Shown here one piece after another: positions 1-6,101 of a stretch of DNA of 9,586 nt. The translations under genes and the position numbers were made by a program. Position 1 is the first letter of the stretch. Every line of letters starts with the position of its first letter. The notes under the pieces were generated by a model, which saw nothing but the letters and a program-made list of their open reading frames with translations, did no database searches and was not told the origin of the DNA. Source of the stretch: an uncultured Erysipelotrichaceae bacterium (GTDB lineage Bacteria; Bacillota_I; Bacilli_A; Erysipelotrichales; Erysipelotrichaceae); assembly GCA_937902945.1 (NCBI GenBank), contig CALEMD010000283.1:1-9586 (forward strand). Reading direction: 5' to 3'.

Positions 1-1468
1 CATCCTGCAGGTACTTGATGCCATCCAGTTCATCCGCAACTTCATTGAGTGTTTCGGCCATGATGGAATTCAGGACAATGTTCGGCAATGAGGCAGACAG
101 AGAGCTTCCAAGCATTCTGAATTCAAACTTATTGCCGGTGAAGGCGACTGGAGAAGTGCGGTTGCGATCTGTGTTGTCATGCGGAATGTAGGACAGTCCG
201 CTGATTGGATTGAAATCTTCCTTGACAGGATTCTTTTTTACGGAAGATCCTTCTTTATATAGATCATAGAGAATATCTTCAATATAGGAGCCAAGGAATA
301 CAGAAATGATTGCCGGCGGAGCTTCATCCGCTCCTAGACGGAGATCATTGCCTGGACCTGAGCTGCTCATGCGAAGCAGGACAGGGTAGGTATCTACTGC
401 CTTGAGGAATGCACAGACAAAGACGAGGAAACGGATATTCTCTGCCGGCTTGTCGCCAGGAGAGAAAAGATTCTGGCCATTGCTTGTCATGATGGAGTAA
501 TTGTTATGCTTGCCGCTGCCATTGATGCCGGCAAATGGCTTTTCATGAAGCAGGCATGCCAAACCATGTTTCTCAGCTGTCTTCTTCAGAATATCCATTG
601 TCAGCTGGTTCTGGTCGATTGCAATGTTGGCATTGCAGAATACCGGTGCCAGTTCAAATTGACCTGGGGCTACTTCGTTATGTTCGGCTTTTGCATAGAT
701 TCCAAGCTTCCACAGCTCTGCATCTGCATCTTTCATAAAAGCAGAAACACGGGTAGGGATAGATCCAAAATAATGATCATCCAGTTCCTGTCCTTTGCAT
801 GCCGGTGCGCCAAGAAGTGTTCTGCCGGCCAATTTAAGATCAATGCGATGATCAAAGTATTTTCTGTCAATCAGGAAGTATTCCTGTTCAAGACCGACAA
901 CCGGTGTGCAGAAGCGCACATCTTTATCACCCAATAGGTTTACCACACGGGTTGCCGCATTGCTTACAGCTGTCATAGATTTCAGCAGAGGTGCTTTCTT
1001 ATCCAGAGAATCACCATTGTAGGAGACAAATACAGTCGGTATGCACAGCACTCCGTCTTTGATGAAGACAGGTGAGGTGACATCCCAGTATGTATATCCG
1101 CGGGCTTCAAAGGTAGCTCTGAGACCTCCGCTTGGGAAACTTGAAGCATCCGGTTCTCCCTTGATCAGAGATTTGCCGGAAAAGCGAGTCATAGGTTCGC
1201 CGGTTTCTTCTGAAGGGGAAATAAATGCATCGTGCTTTTCTGCGGTAGAGCCAGTCATTGGCTGAAACCAATGGGTGAAGTGCGTTGCTCTTTTTTCCAG
1301 TGCCCAGCGCTTCATGGCATGTGCTATGCCATCGGCAGTTGTTCGATCCAATGTACCTTCTTTTGCGACTGTTTTCTTCCATGATTCATAGATTGGGTGC
1401 GGCAGACGTTCCTGCATTTCTCTTTCACCGAATACCAGTGAGCCGAAATCTTCAAATGGAGTTTCCAT
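1..1468 (-). CDS. glnN: Type III glutamine synthetase (GlnN), C-terminal part beyond the window
   Basis: It makes glutamine from glutamate, ammonia and ATP in the cytoplasm, the main ammonia-assimilation step. The 489 visible residues read continuously from ATG at 1468 to the window edge. The family is about 700 residues long, so roughly the last third is missing at the left edge only because the window ends. Type III hallmarks are clear: THWFQPMTGSTAEKHD near residues 65-80, HNEVAPGQFELAP near 263-275, KPFAGINGSGKHNN near 310-323, and the R-containing segment DNTDRNRTSPVAF near 431-443. The N-terminus FGEREMQERLP also fits type III enzymes rather than the shorter type I. The start is supported by AAGGAG (complement of 1478-1483) nine bases upstream. 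It is transcribed alone in this window, away from the Nfu unit. No GlnR-type operator was recognised upstream. Confidence 0.95.
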   Translation of the reverse strand, partial: METPFEDFGSLVFGEREMQERLPHPIYESWKKTVAKEGTLDRTTADGIAHAMKRWALEKRATHFTHWFQPMTGSTAEKHDAFISPSEETGEPMTRFSGKSLIKGEPDASSFPSGGLRATFEARGYTYWDVTSPVFIKDGVLCIPTVFVSYNGDSLDKKAPLLKSMTAVSNAATRVVNLLGDKDVRFCTPVVGLEQEYFLIDRKYFDHRIDLKLAGRTLLGAPACKGQELDDHYFGSIPTRVSAFMKDADAELWKLGIYAKAEHNEVAPGQFELAPVFCNANIAIDQNQLTMDILKKTAEKHGLACLLHEKPFAGINGSGKHNNYSIMTSNGQNLFSPGDKPAENIRFLVFVCAFLKAVDTYPVLLRMSSSGPGNDLRLGADEAPPAIISVFLGSYIEDILYDLYKEGSSVKKNPVKEDFNPISGLSYIPHDNTDRNRTSPVAFTGNKFEFRMLGSSLSASLPNIVLNSIMAETLNEVADELDGIKYLQD

Positions 1469-1493
1469 AGGTTTAATCTCCTTTAATGAAATT

Positions 1494-1522
1494 ATTTTGC
1501 GTCCGTCACGAAAAAAAGTCAA
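1494..1522 (-). promoter_or_regulatory. Possible sigma-A promoter of glnN
   Basis: On the minus strand, TTGACT (complement of 1517-1522) is separated by 17 bases from CAAAAT (complement of 1494-1499). Transcription would start near 1487, giving a short leader that just includes the SD at 1478-1483. The -35 is good and the -10 is mediocre. The flanking 1523-1632 is very A+T-rich, which would suit an UP-like element but also produces chance promoter matches. Confidence 0.4.
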
Positions 1523-1632
1523 TTATTACTTTTATATTTCACAAAATTATCAAAATTGCGGAAAATATTTCAAAATATCGATAAAAATCTCATAAATTAC
1601 AGGAAATGTTCAAAAAATTCTGAAAACGCAAT

Positions 1633-1663
1633 AAAAAACCGTACTCAATAATACGAGTACGGT
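1633..1663 (-). terminator. Rho-independent terminator overlapping the nfu stop
   Basis: A perfect 9-bp inverted repeat, ACCGTACTC (1638-1646) and GAGTACGGT (1655-1663), has an 8-base loop. On the minus strand it is followed by a run of six U (A-run at 1633-1638, partly in the stem). The stop codon of the Nfu gene (1645-1647) lies inside the hairpin, so the final codons form the stem and loop. Confidence 0.85.
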
Positions 1664-1977
1664 GCTTCAGATTCGGATGTATCCAGTTTAACGGATTTAA
1701 CTTCAGGAACTTCATCAATCAGGATGGCTTCAATGCCATCTGTCAGTGTGCTGTCAATCATCATGCATCCGGCACATGCTCCGTTCATTCTGACGGTAAC
1801 TACTCCATCTGCATAATCAACCAGTTCAACATCGCCTCCGTCAGCCTGAATATATGGACGTATCTTGTTGATGGTTTTTTCAATGCGTTCCAGCAGATCA
1901 CTCATCTTTGCCTGATCATCTGCTGAAGCAGTATTTTTGCTTATTTCTGATTCCTCGTTTTTTGTTTCATCTGCCAT
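1645..1977 (-). CDS. nfuA: Nfu-type iron-sulfur cluster scaffold (NifU C-terminal domain protein)
   Basis: Nfu-domain proteins carry a labile Fe-S cluster between subunits and hand it to client proteins in the cytoplasm. The 110-residue product has an acidic, probably disordered N-terminus (residues 1-25), then one Nfu domain (about 27-98) with IRPYIQADGGDVELVDY and the CxxC pair C68/C71 in NGACAGCMMID. It lacks the N-terminal NifU scaffold domain and the degenerate A-type domain of E. coli NfuA, so it is the short stand-alone form; the symbol is used loosely. The ATG at 1977 has GAGGAA seven bases upstream. The gene starts 17 bases after the stop of the DUF212 gene and is surely co-transcribed with it. 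Its last codons are built into the terminator hairpin. Confidence 0.9.
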   Translation of the reverse strand: MADETKNEESEISKNTASADDQAKMSDLLERIEKTINKIRPYIQADGGDVELVDYADGVVTVRMNGACAGCMMIDSTLTDGIEAILIDEVPEVKSVKLDTSESEAPYSYY

Positions 1978-1994
1978 GAGCCATTCCTCGTTTT

Positions 1995-2447
1995 CTAAAT
2001 TCCAAACCGTGCAATCAATGCAACCAGCATTCCCAATATAATGCCGCCGATTACTTCAATCCACTTGTGACCAAGTACATTCTTTACCTTGGTCTGATAA
2101 ATAGGGCTGTCCAGATCAACATTCAGCTTCTCGTGGATATCCTTGACCAATTGTTGCGTAATTTTGATATTTTGTCCACTGTAATACCTAACATTTGCTG
2201 CATCATAAACAACTATCACAGCTACTGTAAGAGTGACTGCGAATATAGTTGAACTGAATTGCTCCCGGATGCCTACTGCAAGAGCAAGAGCAGCAACCAT
2301 GGCACTGTGTGAACTTGGGAAACCGCCGCTGTCCTTGAGCAGAGACCAGTTCCATTCATGAGTTTTTATATAGTTGAAGAAAGGCTTCAGAGCCTGTGCT
2401 AATACTGCAGAAATGACACCGGCCCAGAACGGATACATCGTTTGCAT
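1995..2447 (-). CDS. Divergent PAP2 family membrane protein (DUF212, YuiD-like)
   Basis: This 150-residue integral membrane protein belongs to the divergent PAP2 family, which resembles acid phosphatase/vanadium haloperoxidase enzymes; substrates of most members are not established. Visible family motifs are QALKPF at 18-23, SGGFPSSHSAMVAAL at 40-54 (the PSxH phosphatase-like motif), YDAANVRYYSG at 81-91, and GHKWIEVIGGIILG at 126-139. Hydrophobic segments lie near 5-20, 47-60, 66-85 and 129-149. The common VRR of the third motif is VRY here. The start at 2447 is backed by AAAGGAG with a seven-base spacer; a second ATG three codons in would be too far from it. It is the first gene of a unit with nfu. 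A phosphatase role is family-level inference. Confidence 0.88.
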   Translation of the reverse strand: MQTMYPFWAGVISAVLAQALKPFFNYIKTHEWNWSLLKDSGGFPSSHSAMVAALALAVGIREQFSSTIFAVTLTVAVIVVYDAANVRYYSGQNIKITQQLVKDIHEKLNVDLDSPIYQTKVKNVLGHKWIEVIGGIILGMLVALIARFGI

Positions 2448-2470
2448 GAAGGATCTCCTTTACGGGGTAA

Positions 2471-2504
2471 AGTATAACACAGATAGAATCACCTGTGATA
2501 TACT
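2471..2504. promoter_or_regulatory. Back-to-back extended -10 promoters with shared dyad symmetry
   Basis: On the plus strand, TGATATACT (2496-2504) is an extended -10 for the S1-pgi unit. On the minus strand, TGTTATACT (complement of 2471-2479) is an extended -10 for the DUF212-nfu unit. The whole region is an imperfect inverted repeat: AGTATAACACAG (2471-2482) against CTGTGATATACT (2493-2504), 11 of 12 positions complementary, with a 10-base centre. Nested in it is the palindrome ATCACCTGTGAT (2488-2499). Neither direction has a convincing -35. With only 22 bases between the -10 hexamers, the two promoters probably cannot be occupied together. A regulator could use the dyad, but none is identified. 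Confidence 0.6.
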
Positions 2505-2528
2505 GGCAAAGAAAGCGGGAATGCATGA

Positions 2529-2894
2529 ATGAACTATGAAATCGGGCAGATAGCAGAAGGAAAGGTCACTGGGATTCAGCCATACGGTGCTTTTGTTTCT
2601 CTAGATCCCCATACCACCGGTTTGATCCATATTTCAGAGATCAGCGATGGCTATGTAAAGGATATTCAGCAGTTTGTTTCCATCGGCGATACGGTTAAAG
2701 TCAAGATCATTGACTATGATGAAAAAAACCATCAGGCCAGACTGTCGCTGAAGGCTCTGTCCCATAGAAGAGCTGCCGGCTCCTGGCGCTCCGGAAGCAG
2801 AAAAGCATCTCTGCCTGCAATGAAAATTGGATTTCAGACTATAGCAGATCACATGGATCAGTGGATTAAAGAAGCCAAGGAGGAAATGAAATGA
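2529..2894 (+). CDS. S1-domain RNA-binding protein (GSP13/CvfD/YugI-like)
   Basis: A small cytoplasmic protein with one S1 RNA-binding domain at residues 2-75 (IGQIAEGKVTGIQPYGAFVSL, then TGLIHISEIS, VKVKIIDYD and RLSLKAL) and a basic linker at 79-93. The C-terminal tail GFQTIADHMDQWIKEAKEE matches the tail seen in the 120-130 residue general stress protein 13/CvfD family. Those proteins associate with ribosomes and act in post-transcriptional control; the exact role here is unknown. Only ATG 2529 gives the frame, since ATGs at 2521 and 2525 run into immediate stops. Its SD is weak (AGCGGGA, about eight bases upstream). The stop TGA overlaps the ATG of pgi (ATGA at 2891-2894), so translation of the two is probably coupled. 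Confidence 0.9.
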   Translation: MNYEIGQIAEGKVTGIQPYGAFVSLDPHTTGLIHISEISDGYVKDIQQFVSIGDTVKVKIIDYDEKNHQARLSLKALSHRRAAGSWRSGSRKASLPAMKIGFQTIADHMDQWIKEAKEEMK

Positions 2895-4174
2895 TGAAGT
2901 TTGATGCTGCACATGCACATTTACAGGAAGATATCAATTCCTATCAGCCGGAAGTAAGCCGTCTTCACAAAATGATTGTGGATAAAACAGGAGCTGGAAA
3001 TGATTATATGGGCTGGGTTGACTGGCCTGTGAACTATGATAAAGATGAATTCCAGCGTATGCTTGCAACTGCTGAAAGAGTGAAGGATAAGGCAGAAGTG
3101 CTGCTTGTCTGCGGCATCGGCGGTTCTTATCTTGGAGCAAGAGCGGGTATTGAAATGATTCAGGGACTGTACCCAGATCTGAAGACGGAAGTGATCTTTG
3201 TTGGCAATACATTCTCAAGCACATATATGAGACAGGTTCTGTCCTATATTGAGAACAAGAGTGTTGTGCTGAATGTCATCAGCAAATCCGGAACCACTAC
3301 GGAAACAGCCCTTGCATTCCGTCTGCTCAGAGAAATGATGGAAAAGAAATACGGCAAAGAAGAGTGCCGTGAAAGAATCATTGCCACTACAGATAAGGCA
3401 AGAGGAACACTGAAGCAGCTTGCAGATCAGGAGGGATATGAATCCTATGTCATCCCTGATGATATCGGCGGACGCTATTCAGTTATTACGCCTGTTGGAC
3501 TGCTGCCTATGGCAATTATGGGCATTGATATCAAAGCGATTATGCAGGGACTGAGCGATGCTCGCACAGATCTCAGCACAGATGATCTGAAGGCCAATCC
3601 GGCTTATGCATATGCTGTCAGCCGTCGAATTCTGCAGAAGCAGAACCGCGATGTGGAAATGTTTGTTACATATGAACCGCAGCTGAGAAGTCTCAGTGAA
3701 TGGTGGAAGCAGCTTCTTGGAGAATCAGAAGGAAAAGAAGGCAAAGGAATTCTGCCTGATTCTGTTGTATTCTCTACAGATCTGCACTCCCTTGGTCAAT
3801 TTATTCAGCAGGGCAAGAACAGCATGCTGTATGAGACTCTGCTGCAGGTAGAAACACCGACACTGGATGAAAAGGTGCCGAATGATCCTGCCAATCTTGA
3901 TGGCATGAACTATCTCAGCGGCAAGAGCCTTGACTGGGTAAACAAGATGGCATGCCAGGGAACACTGGAAGCACATGAGATTACAGGCTCTGTGCCGAAT
4001 CTGATCATCAGCATCCCAGATATGAAAGAGCATACCTTTGGATATCTGTGCTATTTCTTCTTCCTTGCAACAGCAATGACATGCTATATGCTGGATATCA
4101 ATCCTTTCAATCAGCCGGGTGTAGAAATCTATAAGAAGAATATGTTCCGTCTGCTTGGAAAACCACAGAAGTAA
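2891..4174 (+). CDS. pgi: Glucose-6-phosphate isomerase
   Basis: It interconverts glucose 6-phosphate and fructose 6-phosphate in glycolysis and gluconeogenesis, in the cytoplasm. The 427-residue protein has the usual bacterial short-form length and reads complete. Visible landmarks are the sugar-phosphate (SIS) segments CGIGGSYLGARA at 74-85 and ISKSGTTTETA at 130-140, PGI signature 1 DDIGGRYSVIT at 190-200, the catalytic glutamate region LLGESEGK (E278), the active-site histidine H299 in DLHSLGQFIQQG, and signature 2 NPFNQPGVEIYK at 404-415 with K415. AAGGAGG (2877-2883), inside the end of the S1 gene, serves as SD. It is seven bases from ATG 2891 and ten from ATG 2894, so either may be used. 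It forms an operon with the S1 gene and ends at the terminator at 4193-4230. Confidence 0.97.
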   Translation: MMKFDAAHAHLQEDINSYQPEVSRLHKMIVDKTGAGNDYMGWVDWPVNYDKDEFQRMLATAERVKDKAEVLLVCGIGGSYLGARAGIEMIQGLYPDLKTEVIFVGNTFSSTYMRQVLSYIENKSVVLNVISKSGTTTETALAFRLLREMMEKKYGKEECRERIIATTDKARGTLKQLADQEGYESYVIPDDIGGRYSVITPVGLLPMAIMGIDIKAIMQGLSDARTDLSTDDLKANPAYAYAVSRRILQKQNRDVEMFVTYEPQLRSLSEWWKQLLGESEGKEGKGILPDSVVFSTDLHSLGQFIQQGKNSMLYETLLQVETPTLDEKVPNDPANLDGMNYLSGKSLDWVNKMACQGTLEAHEITGSVPNLIISIPDMKEHTFGYLCYFFFLATAMTCYMLDINPFNQPGVEIYKKNMFRLLGKPQK

Positions 4175-4192
4175 TTACTCAAGTTTGTATAG

Positions 4193-4230
4193 CAGCAGTC
4201 AATGCAGATCCTGCATGACTGCTGTTTTTT
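4193..4230 (+). terminator. Rho-independent terminator between pgi and the cadD-like gene
   Basis: CAGCAGTC plus ATGCAG (4193-4207, with one bulged A at 4201) pairs with CTGCATGACTGCTG (4211-4224) over a three-base loop and is followed by six T (4225-4230). The SD of the next gene (AGGAG, 4231-4235) begins at the very next base. No promoter therefore fits between the terminator and the CadD-type gene. Confidence 0.85.
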
Positions 4231-4243
4231 AGGAGCAGTATAC

Positions 4244-4822
4244 ATGATTGAAACACTGATAATGACAATTGCTGCATTCATTGCCGCAAATATCGATGAT
4301 GTGATTGTATTTGCGGTACTGCTGGCACAGAACAATGATCGAAAGAGATTCAGACAGATGATGGCAGGGAGATATATTGGAACATTTCTGCTGCTTGCTA
4401 TAAGCGCGATCACAGTGCTGGGTATTTCTCTGCTGCCTGATTGGGTGATAGGACTCATGGGATTTGTTCCCATTGCCTTAGGCATTAAGAGTATTTTTGA
4501 TTATCGGAAGTCTGAAGAGCAGTCAAAAGATTCTGTCCAAGAGCATACAGATATGACGCTGACCTATATGCTGCTGACAATTGCAAATGGAGCTGACAAT
4601 ATCGGCGTATATATTCCGCTTTTCAGCAATTTCAGCATGGCGGATGCCGTGAGTTCAGCGATTGTGTCTGCACTTATGACAGCACTGTTCTGCTTCGCTG
4701 TAAGAAAGATTGCAGAACTTCCTTATATACAGATACAGATCAGAAAATATCAAGCAGTCATTGTTCCGTCTGTTCTTATCATTCTAGGCATTGTGATTCT
4801 GTACAGGTATTTTTTCATATAA
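4244..4822 (+). CDS. CadD-family cadmium resistance/cation transporter
   Basis: This 192-residue membrane protein is of the CadD family (LysE-like superfamily), known from staphylococcal cadmium resistance; some members may handle other cations. The two family hallmarks are present: AANIDDVIVFAVLLAQ at residues 14-29 and IANGADNIGVYIPLF at 113-127, each with membrane-embedded acidic residues. Hydrophobic segments fall near 4-29, 42-63, 67-85, 105-127, 135-153 and 171-191. A charged loop at 86-104 divides the halves. ATG 4244 was chosen because AGGAG lies eight bases upstream. An in-frame ATG at 4202 sits inside the pgi terminator stem and would add a family-foreign leader. No CadC-type regulator is seen beside it. 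Expression must come from upstream of or through the 4193-4230 hairpin. Cadmium as the physiological substrate is uncertain. Confidence 0.85.
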   Translation: MIETLIMTIAAFIAANIDDVIVFAVLLAQNNDRKRFRQMMAGRYIGTFLLLAISAITVLGISLLPDWVIGLMGFVPIALGIKSIFDYRKSEEQSKDSVQEHTDMTLTYMLLTIANGADNIGVYIPLFSNFSMADAVSSAIVSALMTALFCFAVRKIAELPYIQIQIRKYQAVIVPSVLIILGIVILYRYFFI

Positions 4823-4847
4823 AAAAGACTGATTTGCATCAGTCTTT
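4821..4847. terminator. Convergent terminator between the cadD-like gene and apbE
   Basis: AAAGACTGA (4824-4832) and TCAGTCTTT (4839-4847) form a perfect 9-bp stem with a six-base loop. Read on the minus strand, the stem leads into six U (A-run 4821-4826), a strong terminator for apbE. On the plus strand only three U lie at the stem end, so it is weaker for the CadD-type gene, which stops at 4820-4822. Confidence 0.8.
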
Positions 4848-4870
4848 GAAGGGTTCTGCTGAGAAACAGG

Positions 4871-6013
4871 CTAGACTTTGGTGATTTTATCTCTCAGTCC
4901 GGAAGTATATACAATGGTATAGTCGCCGGAAACCATGCTGTATTCAGATTCAGGTGCTGAAGCAGAGTCCATAATCCAGACAGCTTCAAGGGTGGTACCA
5001 GGATGCGCTTCTTTATAGGCCTGAATTAGTTTCAGGCCTGCTTCATAGTCGAGTGTGAACAGGGATGTGCTCAGACAGTCTGCATCTCCTGAATCAGGTG
5101 TGATGATTGTAACAGAGTGGAAGTGGCTGGCAGGATACAGAGTTGAAGGATCAATGATGTGATGATATGTATTCCCGTCTTCAGCAACATAATATCTTTC
5201 ATAGTCGCCGGAAGTAACAAATGAATTGGTCCCGTCGATTGCGACAACAGCAAGACTGCCTTCACCGCCTGGATTCTGAATGCCTACACGCCATGCGCTG
5301 CCATCTGCTTTAGGCCCCAATGTGCGGTTGTTTCCGCCGGCATTGATTGCGGCATGGGTGACGTTTTCGTTTTCCAGGATCTGTGCGGCCTTTTCAGTCG
5401 CAAATCCTTTGGCAATGCCGCCTACATCAAGCTGCACATCCGGATCGCTGATATACACAGTAGAAGCATCTTCATCAATGATTATGCTGTCCCATCCGCT
5501 GTGCTCTGCGGCTGCTTCAAGTTCTGACTGTGTGGGAACATTTCCATATTCTCCATCCTCATTCAGAGTTATGCCTTCTTCACGGTATGTGTGCCATACC
5601 TTTAGCAGAGCACCCATGGTGACATCGAATTCACCATCTGTCAGATCGTAGAAGTCTTTTGCTTTGTTCAGCATTTCAATGATGGCAGAATCCACTTTAA
5701 CTGGCTGTATGCCGGCATTTTCGTTGATTGTCTTAATGTTATTGATGCCGTCATAATCCTTGTAGATGTCAAACAGAGAATTATAGTAGGAAAACAGGTC
5801 TGTTACCTCTTGAAAATGGGAATCAAAATCTGTTTTGCTGGAAGTTGTTTCCTGCAGTGAAATAAACGTGTCAAAACCGGAATCAAGGGAAATATTGCTG
5901 TAGGTCTGAACAGCGGAGGAAGGGCTTGCAGAAGCCGCATTGGAGCCGGATTCAGCGCATCCGCTGATAATGCAAAAATTCACAACTAATAGAGCTTTCA
6001 GTATTCTTTTCAT
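4871..6013 (-). CDS. apbE: FAD:protein FMN transferase lipoprotein (ApbE)
   Basis: ApbE transfers FMN from FAD to a threonine or serine in [ST]GA[TS] motifs of extracytoplasmic flavoproteins, including RnfG and RnfD. The 380-residue product begins with a lipoprotein signal, MKRILKALLVVNFCIISGC, with the lipid-anchored cysteine at 19, then a Ser/Ala-rich tether (21-35). The ApbE domain follows: DGEFDVTMGALLKVW at 126-140, LDVGGIAKGFATE at 195-207, NAGGNNRTLG at 224-233, TSGDYERYY at 267-275, HHIIDPSTLYPA at 284-295, and Mg-binding D312 and T316 in ADCLSTSLF. It is divergent from rnfC, matching its predicted clients RnfD and RnfG. No SD precedes ATG 6013, and an extended -10 ends only eight bases upstream, so the mRNA may be nearly leaderless. 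No downstream start would keep the signal peptide. Confidence 0.95.
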   Translation of the reverse strand: MKRILKALLVVNFCIISGCAESGSNAASASPSSAVQTYSNISLDSGFDTFISLQETTSSKTDFDSHFQEVTDLFSYYNSLFDIYKDYDGINNIKTINENAGIQPVKVDSAIIEMLNKAKDFYDLTDGEFDVTMGALLKVWHTYREEGITLNEDGEYGNVPTQSELEAAAEHSGWDSIIIDEDASTVYISDPDVQLDVGGIAKGFATEKAAQILENENVTHAAINAGGNNRTLGPKADGSAWRVGIQNPGGEGSLAVVAIDGTNSFVTSGDYERYYVAEDGNTYHHIIDPSTLYPASHFHSVTIITPDSGDADCLSTSLFTLDYEAGLKLIQAYKEAHPGTTLEAVWIMDSASAPESEYSMVSGDYTIVYTSGLRDKITKV

Positions 6014-6021
6014 ATTTTTTG

Positions 6022-6069
6022 ATTATACCACTATTAGCAGTTATTTTCTCTTGTGAAAGATGATATAAT
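6022..6069. promoter_or_regulatory. Divergent extended -10 promoters of apbE and rnfC
   Basis: Plus strand: TGATATAAT (6061-6069) is an extended, consensus -10 for rnfC. It gives a start near 6076 and a leader of about 26 bases that contains AAGGAAAGG (6082-6090), 11 bases before ATG 6102. Minus strand: TGGTATAAT (complement of 6022-6030) is an extended, consensus -10 for apbE. Neither has a clear -35; the positions where these would lie (about 6041-6050) overlap. This supports coordinated expression of the flavin transferase and the Rnf complex from one short control region. Confidence 0.65.
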
Positions 6070-6101
6070 ACTCACGATTATAAGGAAAGGATATTGAAAT
6101 C

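Noticed and set aside
506..1470. Several plus-strand open frames (506-937, 535-738, 1041-1265, 1285-1470)
   Set aside because: They lie antisense to the clearly conserved type III glutamine synthetase, have no SD worth noting and no recognisable protein features.
1484..1637. Riboswitch, small RNA or GlnR operator upstream of glnN
   Set aside because: The stretch is very A+T-rich with only short chance repeats. I found no TGTnA-N7-TnACA operator and no stable stem apart from the nfu terminator.
4202..4243. Longer start for the CadD-type gene at ATG 4202
   Set aside because: That ATG is inside the pgi terminator stem and has no SD. ATG 4244 has AGGAG at the right distance and matches the family's N-terminus.
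5280..5651. Plus-strand open frame of 123 residues
   Set aside because: It is a shadow of apbE on the opposite strand, with no SD or known motif.
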